Source: Lawsonia intracellularis PHE/MN1-00 (GTDB lineage Bacteria; Desulfobacterota; Desulfovibrionia; Desulfovibrionales; Desulfovibrionaceae). Taken from it: a stretch of DNA of 64,000 nt. Positions 45,257-53,511 of the stretch are shown here, one piece after another. Both the position numbers and the translations under genes were made by a program. The DNA lies in NCBI RefSeq assembly GCF_000055945.1, contig NC_008014.1:1-64000 (forward strand), in the 5' to 3' direction. Under the pieces are notes generated by a model. It was not told the origin of the DNA, ran no database searches, and saw nothing but the letters and a program-made list of their open reading frames with translations. The first letter of the stretch is position 1. Each line of letters begins with the position of its first letter.

Positions 45257-45860
45257 ACTCAACCCCTCTACCCCATCCTGCATCTTCATACTTTTTTTGA
45301 TAGGTATGCAGAATAACTTTTGGATACTTCCTATTTTCTTGAAAGGCTGATTTTCTACGACCTGCATTTATGCGTTCAACACAATCCCAATAACGATTTG
45401 GATCAAGTCCATTATCTTTTGCCATACGTTTATCTTTTTGAACCCATCCAAGTCCGCCATTGTATGCTGAGAGCATAAACGCCATTTGGTCACATTGATA
45501 AATGGCATCTACTCGCTCCCAAAGCCATAGATCATATGTAACCAATGCACGTAAACTCCATGCAGGATTAAAAGGTAGAGGCTCACCTGTTTCTGGAGCA
45601 ACAGTTGGCAACCAAGCAGCTGTTTCTGGCATAAACTGAGCTAATCCCTGTGCACCAACAGGACTTACTGCATTTTCATGCCATAAGGATTCAGTGTGAA
45701 TCTGAGCTGCAAAGAGCGCAACAGGTGCATCCATTCCCCAAACTTCACGAGCTACCCTAATAAGCACATTTCGATGACGCTGTGCTGCATAAGGAATTTC
45801 TCCAAGACACTCTTTGGAGCCACATAACAATAATAGAATAATACAACATACTTTTAACAT
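45243..45860 (-). CDS. Phage endolysin: soluble lytic transglycosylase with signal peptide
   Basis: A 205-aa SLT-family enzyme that cleaves peptidoglycan glycan strands. It begins with a signal peptide (MLKVCCIILLLLCGSKECLG). The catalytic Glu is in QIHTESLWHEN, followed by the family motif PVGAQGLAQFMPETAAW and the AYNGGLGWV segment. It matches Mu gp22-type endolysins in size and position. A signal-peptide endolysin is exported by Sec, so no holin gene is needed nearby; none was seen. Confidence 0.9.
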   Translation of the reverse strand: MLKVCCIILLLLCGSKECLGEIPYAAQRHRNVLIRVAREVWGMDAPVALFAAQIHTESLWHENAVSPVGAQGLAQFMPETAAWLPTVAPETGEPLPFNPAWSLRALVTYDLWLWERVDAIYQCDQMAFMLSAYNGGLGWVQKDKRMAKDNGLDPNRYWDCVERINAGRRKSAFQENRKYPKVILHTYQKKYEDAGWGRGVECDYR

Positions 45861-46791
45861 TGTTATAACCTACTTATAGCTTGATACTATACCAAATATA
45901 ACAAATAAAAAGATTGAAGACTGTCAGCCAAATAAAGTGTTGGTACTAACAATGGTTACAACAATCACTTTTTATAATCAGACAATATACAGTTTCATTA
46001 GATTGACATCTTCTTAAACATCTAATTCTTAATTATCTATATTTAAAGGCAAATTATCCTTTTATGACCTTCTAATGCCTTATGAGGGGATGTCATCTAA
46101 TATAGATAATATAGATCTTAATTATAATATGCAGAAAGTATAAAGTCCTAATATGTAGGAGTTACAAAGAGCTATCCTAATATATCAATAATTATGATAG
46201 GTTGTCGGTTTATTGACGATTTTGGGACACAAAATATTTTTCAATAATCTAGATAAATTTTTTAATATAGTAGTCTTAATATAACACCTGATTATTTTAT
46301 GATCTTTCACATATGGAACACCCCTTGCACATCAATTATTATATGTGAAAAGAGGAGTGTCTAGTTGCAATGATCTCAATAAATTATGCATCCCTTTTGT
46401 GCTAATTAATAGTTAGCCATACATTGAGCTATTTATGTTTTTATAAATATGTAAAGATAGTTACGAAAAGTACTTTCATTTCCCCTTATATGGTGGAGTA
46501 CTTTTTTCGTGCTTATTCTGGCATAGGAGAAGGTATGACAGACTGTACATACATTATAAATGAATTATATCTAAATGTAACTTTTAAATTTTTAATAAAA
46601 AAAACAATATGGAGTGTGAAATGTAGATAATATAATTACTAATTTAGTATATAACTATGTAGATTAAAAAAATTTTATTAATTTATAAAATTAAAAATAG
46701 ATATTTTGTTAAAATTAAAAAGAATATTTTTTATTTTTAACAATATTTTTTAATTAGTTAAAAATTATTTTTTATAAAAAAGGTAATTTTT
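45861..46791. other. Long AT-rich intergenic region
   Basis: About 930 bp without a supported gene. A frame at 46424-46630 (68 aa) shows no family, no good ribosome site and biased AT composition, so I leave it out. A hairpin lies at 46303-46353. The last 150 bp before the giant autotransporter are almost entirely A and T and should hold its promoter. Confidence 0.55.
46303..46353. repeat. Imperfect inverted repeat TCTTTCACATAT
   Basis: Arms 46303-46314 and 46341-46353 (ATATGTGAAAAGA) pair with a single bulge around a 26-nt loop. It may be a terminator or protein site upstream of the autotransporter. No T-run follows. Confidence 0.45.
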
Positions 46792-49700
46792 ATGAAAATA
46801 AAAAATAAAATTATTTTTATTTCTATAGTTATTATTAGTATGTCAATTATGTTACTTATATTGAGTAAATACAGCATTACTAAATTATATAGTATAGATA
46901 GCTATATAACAAAAAATGAATATACTAAGTTATATTATTTTTTAGATAAAAAATTTTTTTATGATGCAGAATATGTAAAAAAACAGGCTAACGATAATAA
47001 GCTATTAAAAAAAATGTATAAAGGTGGAGATGATAGGTCTATACTCTCTAAAAAATATATTGCATTACTTGAGACACATGAATCAACCTTCGAGCAAGAT
47101 ATAAACTCACAGGTTAATTCAGTATACATGTGCCCACTGAAGAAAAATTTAAATGAAACACCTTGTAGTTTACCCACAGCAGAAATAGGCAACAAAAAAA
47201 ACGATTCTGAAGAGAATCATCCTACAGTAGAACAAATAGATGATATATTACAAGAAACAGAAATAGAACAAACAAATGATACATTATCCAAGGCATCACC
47301 TGCTACAAATCCAAAATTTGCTACACAAAAACAACAAGTAGTAAGCATATTACCTTCAAAACATATCTCACTATTAAAAAAAATTATAAAACCATCACAG
47401 CATTCATCTAAAAATCGTCCTTCTTCTGTTGCAAAGGCTATAATAGGTATCCCTGGCCTACCTTTATATGCAGTAAATCTATATGGGCAAAGAGGAGATG
47501 CACCATCAGGAGGTGATAAAAAACCATCTGGAACTGAAGGAAACAATAGTTCCTCTGATGATGAAGAAAAAGAAGAAAAAAATCATTCTCATTATGACTC
47601 TGAGATAAATGAACAGGATAAACATACAGATAAAGGGGAAAAATCAGATTTAGTTGGAGCTGTGGGAGGTACATCTGATAATTTTACAAATCTAGATGGT
47701 AATAAAAGTGATGGCTCTAATGGCTTTGAAGTTCTTGATCTCCCTTCTCATAACCATTCTGAACCATGGCAAAAACTTATTGTTGTTGACGATGAATCAT
47801 CACATGAATCACATACTGAAAACAGTACACAAAAAAATGAAAGTGATAACAATGCGGAACCTAAGCCACTTAAAGATCTGTATGAACTTGGAGAGCACTA
47901 TCCCCCTATGTTTAACCAACCAAAACAAGATATGAGTATGGGGATTATAGGACCTGGAGATGACCTTATACGTCCATTAATAAATTTTTGTGAGCCACAG
48001 TTTCAACATTATAAGTATATACATCATCACCACCATAGTCATCACCAACATCGTTACCACCACCAACAACAACAACATCATCATCATCCACTACATCATC
48101 ATTATAAAATAGGAATCCCTCTATTATCACCTAACAAAAATAAGCCTGGTCCACTTATGAATGAACTACCAGGAAGACATCTTCAAACAAAAAATCCCTC
48201 TATAGATAATGGTGGCAATAATAATGAACAACAAAAATTTGATCCATACAAAAGGCCATCTAACAATTCTATTGAAGACTCCAAAAAAGAAAACAGTCAC
48301 CACTCTAATTCATCAAAACAATCATCACTTGGCCTTTCATGGGAAAAAGACTTTGGACAATCAAGTAATAGAGGAAAAAATAAGCACTTAGAAGAACAAA
48401 ATGATGGAGAACATAGTAATAGTAGTAATGTTAGTATTGCACCATTGATGTCACATTCATCATCAACTGGACAACAAAATACATCTGTTGAAAATAATCA
48501 ACATTCAAATGGTGAGCAAAATCCTCCATCAGTAGGATGTGAACATAGAGGACCAATGTCAACCTCAAACCATTCGTCTAGCTGTTTTGTGCAATTAAAC
48601 AAAAGTGGATCTGACTTTAATAACGAATCTAATCAGCCATCTGGTCCAAAAAAAGAAATAGTACAAAGTATAAATTCATCACCTGAATCTGAACATACTC
48701 CATCTAATAACTCGTCAAATTCTAGCTTCGAAAAATACTTACACCTTTGTTATAGTAGTGTAGGAAATGAAGCCTCTCATAGTAGTGGTGAGTCATCTAA
48801 AAATAATGGAAACACGCAAGAAGAACACACTTTAATGCCCCATAATAACAGTCCCCCAGTATCACAATCCTTTTATCCTAAAAATGATAATGAATCAGAA
48901 AATGAAGCTAGTAGTGAATACAGTAGTAGTGAGTTTAGTTTTGAAAAAGAAAGAAATTTTGATCACTTTTCATCAGAAAATGGAAATTCTTTAGATGGTT
49001 TTGAAGTTGTTGAACATGGTCCTGGGAATAGCGCAGAAGTGTCACCATTTAAACCAACTGTACAAACTGGATTCAAAGGAACTCCTAGTCCTACAAGAAC
49101 TGGACTACTTTTGCCTCCTTCATCAAGTGATGACAGTAAATCTTTAGAAGGCTCACTAAAAAGTGGTGGTGACAGTAATAATGATGAATCATCTGACTGG
49201 AGCTCTTCTAACAGTTTTGACCTAACTTCAGAAAATAAAAAGATATTTCTTGTACAAACCGGAGGTCATCCTCACCGTCCTCCAAAAAAAAACGATACAA
49301 AACAACCTCACTCTGAACCCTCAGAAAATCCAAATGGTGAAGATGGTGGCATTCAGCAAAATGAACCCTCCTATGGAGAAAACGTCTTATGTTTTACTAA
49401 AAGTAGTGGATCTAACCATTCACATCCATCACATAGAGATCACTACAATGAGCATGAACAAAATCCTCCAGATGAAACTGAAGATCATTCAGCCCATCAT
49501 CAATCGCAATCTTCTTTAAATGATAAAAGTAAATCTTCTTCAAAATCTCGTTCATCAAGCATTGGAAGTAATAGTGGTAGTAGTATTATTCTTCTTAATG
49601 GCAGTAGTTCTGGTGACAGTTTACTTGAATATCCTGGACCAGAGGATGATGAAGGTGACTGTTTAGGTCGTGAATGTAAACGTAAACGTAATAGTGACAG

Positions 49701-51615
49701 TAATAGTGAATCTGATTACAGTTGTAGCTTTGAAAGGCTAGGAAATAGTTCAGCTAGTTGGATACTACGAAATCATGGTGGAAGCCACTCTAGCACAAAA
49801 AGCAATTCTAGTTCAAGTAGTTCTATTATAATTCTAGAAGAAAGTAGCAGTGAACATTATAATAATAATAGAGACAGTTCATATACTGATTCTAATCAAG
49901 GTAATAACTTCAACAGCTATGAAGAAGATACTGGTCATCAATCTGAAGATGGAGGAAACAAATCATCCTCTTCTAGCAGCATACAAATTCTCTCTACAAG
50001 TAATGATAGTATAGATTGGCCTAATTCTAGGAATAACTCTGAGTCTGAATACGATGGTGTCAATGATGGGATAGCTTGGCCTGGATCTGCTAATAATTCT
50101 GGAGATGAACATAATAGTGATGATGGGATAGACTGGCCTAATCCTAGGAATAACTCTGAGCCTGAACACGATGACAGCGATGATGGGATAGCTTGGCCTG
50201 GGTCTGCTAATAATTCTGAAGATGAACATAATAGTGATGATGAGATAGACTGGCCTAATCCTAGGAATAACTCTGAGTCTGAACACGATGGTAGCGATGA
50301 TGGGATAGCTTGGCCTGGGTCTGCTAATAATTCTGAAAATGGTGATGATGGAAGCAAATCTGATTCAGACAGTCATCCAGAAGGTGAATCTAATAACAAT
50401 GATACTGATGGTGGTAATCGTAGTGGTAATGACGAGTTATCTGATGGTTACTCAAATTCTAGTGGCTCAAATGGGGAGAACAGTTCTCTACAGTATAGAC
50501 GTCCTGTAATGTTAGGAGCTATGCCCCCAGCACGAGCTACACCAAGAAGAGGAAACCCTTCAGGAGCTAACGTAAGGCAAGTTCTATCTAAAACACCTAA
50601 AAATCTACAAGCGACCCAGGCCAAACGTCCGCCAATATCTAGTTTAGATAGTTATCGCAATGCATGTAAAGCACTTACTCAAGCTATTCATGCTATTGCA
50701 CAAAGTTCTCAACAAGCTATGCGTTCACTAGCTCTTGCTACAACGACTGGGTATCCAGATACAACAAAACGTTTTCGTATTTTTGGTTCAGCAAGCACAA
50801 AAAAACCTTATCCTAAAAAACATCAACCTTATGCTGTGACTGTTGGTGTTATTGCAAATCCTTTCTCAGCAATTAATCTTGGAGTGGCATATACCTATAC
50901 GCAACATACAACTAAAGATTTCCATATTTCCAACACTGACGCACTTTTTGAAGGTTCTGCAGCAGGGAAATTACAAACAAATCACATCTCACTCATTACA
51001 GCTTGGAATCCTGAAGGATATGGCTTAACAGGCTTTTTAGAATATGCATATGGTACTGGAGATGCTACACTTATTCGTAAATTTGCATATGATAATCTTG
51101 CATTCACTGCAAAAGGGAAAACACGTACACATACTGATGGAGGAACAGCAAGAATTGGATATAGATTTAAAGTAACAGAAACTATTGCTGTCACACCATA
51201 TGGAGAACTTGCAGCTGTTCGTGCTCGATGGAATAACTACTCAGAAAATAAAGGGAAATTCCCAGCTAACATAAGTAGTACAAAAGAACTTGTACGTGAG
51301 GAACGCCTAGGAATAGAAACTCGATGGCAAATAGTAGATAACTGTCAAATTTATGCTTGGGGAGCATATATTTCTAGTAAAAAGAAAAATGGTGTAGGAA
51401 TTGAAGCCCTTCTTACAATTGATGATCATACTGAAAATATGACTGTTTCAAAATATTCAAGAAAGCAGTCCATGGGTGAAATTGGGGCAGCTATTGCAAT
51501 CAAACCTACTGAACATTTTGGTATAAGTTTTAATACAAGTATACGAACAAAATCAAATTCAAAAGTCGGCTTAGACTCACAATATATAGGCACAAGTATA
51601 TGGTATGCATTTTAG
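46792..51615 (+). CDS. Giant Ser/Asn/His-rich autotransporter (type Va-like)
   Basis: A 1607-aa secreted surface protein. It has an N-terminal hydrophobic segment (IIFISIVIISMSIMLLILS), a passenger of low-complexity Ser/Asn/Asp/Glu/His sequence (about residues 130-1280) and a C-terminal beta-barrel of about 300 residues. The barrel starts near VTVGVIANPFSAINLG and ends in TSIWYAF (aromatic terminal residue). A helical segment YRNACKALTQAIHAIAQSS lies ahead of the barrel, as in the smaller paralogs. The passenger holds a His-cluster (48022-48102) and a WPN/WPG tandem repeat (50005-50352). It lacks the beta-helix pattern of classical passengers, so it is probably a disordered adhesin or surface coat. 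It lies on the opposite strand from the rest of the family. Confidence 0.85.
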   Translation: MKIKNKIIFISIVIISMSIMLLILSKYSITKLYSIDSYITKNEYTKLYYFLDKKFFYDAEYVKKQANDNKLLKKMYKGGDDRSILSKKYIALLETHESTFEQDINSQVNSVYMCPLKKNLNETPCSLPTAEIGNKKNDSEENHPTVEQIDDILQETEIEQTNDTLSKASPATNPKFATQKQQVVSILPSKHISLLKKIIKPSQHSSKNRPSSVAKAIIGIPGLPLYAVNLYGQRGDAPSGGDKKPSGTEGNNSSSDDEEKEEKNHSHYDSEINEQDKHTDKGEKSDLVGAVGGTSDNFTNLDGNKSDGSNGFEVLDLPSHNHSEPWQKLIVVDDESSHESHTENSTQKNESDNNAEPKPLKDLYELGEHYPPMFNQPKQDMSMGIIGPGDDLIRPLINFCEPQFQHYKYIHHHHHSHHQHRYHHQQQQHHHHPLHHHYKIGIPLLSPNKNKPGPLMNELPGRHLQTKNPSIDNGGNNNEQQKFDPYKRPSNNSIEDSKKENSHHSNSSKQSSLGLSWEKDFGQSSNRGKNKHLEEQNDGEHSNSSNVSIAPLMSHSSSTGQQNTSVENNQHSNGEQNPPSVGCEHRGPMSTSNHSSSCFVQLNKSGSDFNNESNQPSGPKKEIVQSINSSPESEHTPSNNSSNSSFEKYLHLCYSSVGNEASHSSGESSKNNGNTQEEHTLMPHNNSPPVSQSFYPKNDNESENEASSEYSSSEFSFEKERNFDHFSSENGNSLDGFEVVEHGPGNSAEVSPFKPTVQTGFKGTPSPTRTGLLLPPSSSDDSKSLEGSLKSGGDSNNDESSDWSSSNSFDLTSENKKIFLVQTGGHPHRPPKKNDTKQPHSEPSENPNGEDGGIQQNEPSYGENVLCFTKSSGSNHSHPSHRDHYNEHEQNPPDETEDHSAHHQSQSSLNDKSKSSSKSRSSSIGSNSGSSIILLNGSSSGDSLLEYPGPEDDEGDCLGRECKRKRNSDSNSESDYSCSFERLGNSSASWILRNHGGSHSSTKSNSSSSSSIIILEESSSEHYNNNRDSSYTDSNQGNNFNSYEEDTGHQSEDGGNKSSSSSSIQILSTSNDSIDWPNSRNNSESEYDGVNDGIAWPGSANNSGDEHNSDDGIDWPNPRNNSEPEHDDSDDGIAWPGSANNSEDEHNSDDEIDWPNPRNNSESEHDGSDDGIAWPGSANNSENGDDGSKSDSDSHPEGESNNNDTDGGNRSGNDELSDGYSNSSGSNGENSSLQYRRPVMLGAMPPARATPRRGNPSGANVRQVLSKTPKNLQATQAKRPPISSLDSYRNACKALTQAIHAIAQSSQQAMRSLALATTTGYPDTTKRFRIFGSASTKKPYPKKHQPYAVTVGVIANPFSAINLGVAYTYTQHTTKDFHISNTDALFEGSAAGKLQTNHISLITAWNPEGYGLTGFLEYAYGTGDATLIRKFAYDNLAFTAKGKTRTHTDGGTARIGYRFKVTETIAVTPYGELAAVRARWNNYSENKGKFPANISSTKELVREERLGIETRWQIVDNCQIYAWGAYISSKKKNGVGIEALLTIDDHTENMTVSKYSRKQSMGEIGAAIAIKPTEHFGISFNTSIRTKSNSKVGLDSQYIGTSIWYAF
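48022..48102 (+). other. Histidine-rich stretch in the giant autotransporter
   Basis: Residues 411-437 of the giant autotransporter contain 17 His in 27 positions, mixed with Gln, Tyr and Ser. Such runs can bind Zn, Ni or Cu, or act as a pH-dependent switch. Function is not shown. Confidence 0.85.
50005..50352 (+). repeat. Tandem repeat: alternating WPN and WPG units in the passenger
   Basis: Six consecutive units of 18-20 residues alternate between DGIDWPNPRNNSExEHD types and DGIAWPGSANNSExEHN types, giving about three 117-bp composite units. The units are nearly identical at DNA level (for example GGGATAGCTTGGCCTGG), pointing to recent duplication. The number of units likely varies between strains. 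An antisense reading frame across this repeat is a by-product. Confidence 0.9.
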
Positions 51616-51670
51616 GCATGAATCCTGAATAGAAGACATACTAACACATGCAACTATGGGAGGAAGGCAA

Positions 51671-51862
51671 ATGAATACCATGACTATAAAAAGAAATATT
51701 AAAAACCTTGTTAAACTCATGTTACACACCATTAATAAATCAAAAACAAAAAGATTTCAGCCTTGTTTGTCATATCAGTGTTTTTATCATGATCTGTTTC
51801 ATGGTATATTGCCAATATATGCTCCTGTAGTAGTGAAAAATAGTAATCTATTAGTCTTTTAA
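51671..51862 (+). CDS. Small hypothetical protein with strong ribosome site
   Basis: A 63-aa reading frame starting MNTMTIKRNIKNLVKLMLH. GGGAGGAAGG lies immediately upstream of the ATG, the strongest Shine-Dalgarno match in this part. It is basic at the start with no clear membrane segment. It follows the giant autotransporter by 55 nt and could be co-transcribed. I do not recognise it and a chance open frame is quite possible. Confidence 0.3.
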   Translation: MNTMTIKRNIKNLVKLMLHTINKSKTKRFQPCLSYQCFYHDLFHGILPIYAPVVVKNSNLLVF

Positions 51863-51985
51863 CATAATACTATGGACTTATTTTGGGCTATCTGTCATGG
51901 TAACAAGCTATACTTATACCGTAAAAATAAGGAACATCCAATAGGTGGATTGATTCTGTATGTATTGTTAAACGGTAAAGTAAAC

Positions 51986-52013
51986 TTCTAATGTCGGTTA
52001 ACTGACATTAGAA
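51986..52013 (+). terminator. Hairpin ahead of the GT4 gene
   Basis: Perfect 10-bp arms (TTCTAATGTC and complement) with an 8-nt loop. It could be the end of the autotransporter transcript or a leader hairpin of the GT4 gene that starts at 52089. Confidence 0.4.
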
Positions 52014-52088
52014 CACCATGAAGAAACTCAAAATAGTCCATAGTCATAGTATTTCTTATAATTTTGGTTGGTATATAAGGATCAACAC

Positions 52089-53210
52089 ATGCATCTACTT
52101 TTTGTCACGCATGATATTGATAGTGGAGGAGCTGCAAGAAGTTTATCTATATTAGTACAACAGCTTGTAAAACGACATAAAATCAGTATCATAACATTTA
52201 TTTCACCTGAACCAGAAAAACCAACAGCTTTGTTATATCAACAGCTAGGAGTATCTTTATATCTTTTCCCATGGGGATGGCTTCCAGTTTCTTTTATTGG
52301 ATGTGAACCCAATATTGAACATCATCAAGAACTATGCAGTAGACAACGTAAGTATCTCCCAGAGGTAAAACATATTGGAGAAACAGCAGACGTTATTTGT
52401 TTTAATAGTTATGCACCAACAAGTTTAGCTCCTTACTTTCCTGGAAAGCGAAAAGTCCTTATTGCTAGGGAAATAATTGATACGTCAGACTATCATAATT
52501 ATAAAAAATGTACCTCTATGCTAAAGCAATATATTAATTTTGCTATTGCTATAGGGCCACAAGAGTCTAGTCAATTACAATCAATGGGTATCCCTCACTC
52601 TATTGTTTATAATAGCAGTTCACATATACCATATTTTGAACCTTTTTCTTCATTTCCTCCTACCCGTTTTGGAATGTTTGCTCAATTTATCCCTACAAAA
52701 GGACTTGATATCCTACTTTTAGCTTATGCTGACCAAGCCGTTATATTAAAAGAACGAAATGTACATTTGCATCTTTTTGGCATTAATTTAAATATGCCAT
52801 CAAAGAGTACCCAAGCTATCAGTGATTTTATTCAATCTTATAAACTTACAGACTTCATTCATCTTGAGGGATGGGTTAATAATGTAGAACAGCATATGGC
52901 AGCTATGCACTGCATGATACGACCTGATCGAACAGGTTCACCTTGGGGAAGAGATATCATTGAAGCTATGTCTATAGGTAGACCTACAATCGCATCTGGA
53001 GAAGAAGATGTTTTTGTAAAGAATGGTAGAACAGGTTATCTCTTTCCACCAAAGAACGTTAAAATCCTTGGCAAAATACTTGCACTTCTTTCAGAAGAAC
53101 CTACTGTCTTAGAAATAATGGGTAAAAATGCATTTGAATTTGCAAAAGATCATTTTAATCCAGAAATAAATAGCACACACATTGAACATATTCTTTTAGA
53201 GGAAATATAG
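52089..53210 (+). CDS. GT4 family glycosyltransferase
   Basis: A 373-aa GT-B enzyme. It opens with LLFVTHDIDSGGAARSLSIL (glycine-rich GT4 start) and has PTKGLDILLLAYADQ. It shows the family C-terminal region in reduced form: TGSPWGRDIIEAMSIGRPTI instead of the usual EGxxxxxxEA. The ATG at 52089 has AAGGA 6 nt upstream; a GTG or TTG start at 52068 is less likely. It is isolated between autotransporter genes and could glycosylate an autotransporter or extend the glycan made elsewhere. That link is speculation from position. Confidence 0.85.
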   Translation: MHLLFVTHDIDSGGAARSLSILVQQLVKRHKISIITFISPEPEKPTALLYQQLGVSLYLFPWGWLPVSFIGCEPNIEHHQELCSRQRKYLPEVKHIGETADVICFNSYAPTSLAPYFPGKRKVLIAREIIDTSDYHNYKKCTSMLKQYINFAIAIGPQESSQLQSMGIPHSIVYNSSSHIPYFEPFSSFPPTRFGMFAQFIPTKGLDILLLAYADQAVILKERNVHLHLFGINLNMPSKSTQAISDFIQSYKLTDFIHLEGWVNNVEQHMAAMHCMIRPDRTGSPWGRDIIEAMSIGRPTIASGEEDVFVKNGRTGYLFPPKNVKILGKILALLSEEPTVLEIMGKNAFEFAKDHFNPEINSTHIEHILLEEI

Positions 53211-53279
53211 TCCCATATAAGAATAACAACTACCTCTAAACATACTATAACCTCTTTTGCATAGCACCCCTCCGTCAAT

Positions 53280-53336
53280 AGTAATCATAGTTCTAGGAAA
53301 CAAAATATTATTTGATATCCTAAAACTATGATTACT
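53280..53336. terminator. Bidirectional hairpin after GT4 and autotransporter genes
   Basis: Arms 53280-53298 (AGTAATCATAGTTCTAGGA) and 53318-53336 pair over 19 bp with one mismatch and a 19-nt loop. It lies between the convergent GT4 gene (ends 53210) and the 688-aa autotransporter (ends 53512). Confidence 0.6.
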
Positions 53337-53511
53337 TAAACTTATTTGACTACTCACTATCTATGATAGAAAAACTAAGGTACAGAATACGTATCCTCTT
53401 GCTTATTTAATAGTTAACAACTAAATGATGATATCTAGCCTACCAATGACACTTGTAAAAAATAACAGGTTACTCAGCATATGTTCATTATTTCTTTTTG
53501 ATATAACAAGA

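Larger units (their letters stand above)
51616..52088. other. Gap between giant autotransporter and GT4 gene
   Basis: It holds the doubtful small gene at 51671 and a hairpin (TTCTAATGTC arms, 51986-51995 and 52004-52013). The rest appears non-coding. Confidence 0.5.

Noticed and set aside
45256-45367. Extended N-terminus of the Rz-like protein
   Set aside because: The extension overlaps endolysin coding sequence and lacks a better ribosome site; the GTG at 45256 puts the membrane helix at the N-terminus as expected for Rz.
46424-46630. 68-aa open frame
   Set aside because: No good ribosome site, no family features, and composition follows the AT-rich background.
50005-50352. Regular repeats as a possible CRISPR array
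   Set aside because: Repeats are in-frame coding units with no unique spacers and no cas genes in the window.
49938-50357. Antisense open frames (139 and 107 aa) across the passenger repeat
   Set aside because: They arise from the tandem repeat in the giant autotransporter; no ribosome site and no independent coding signs.
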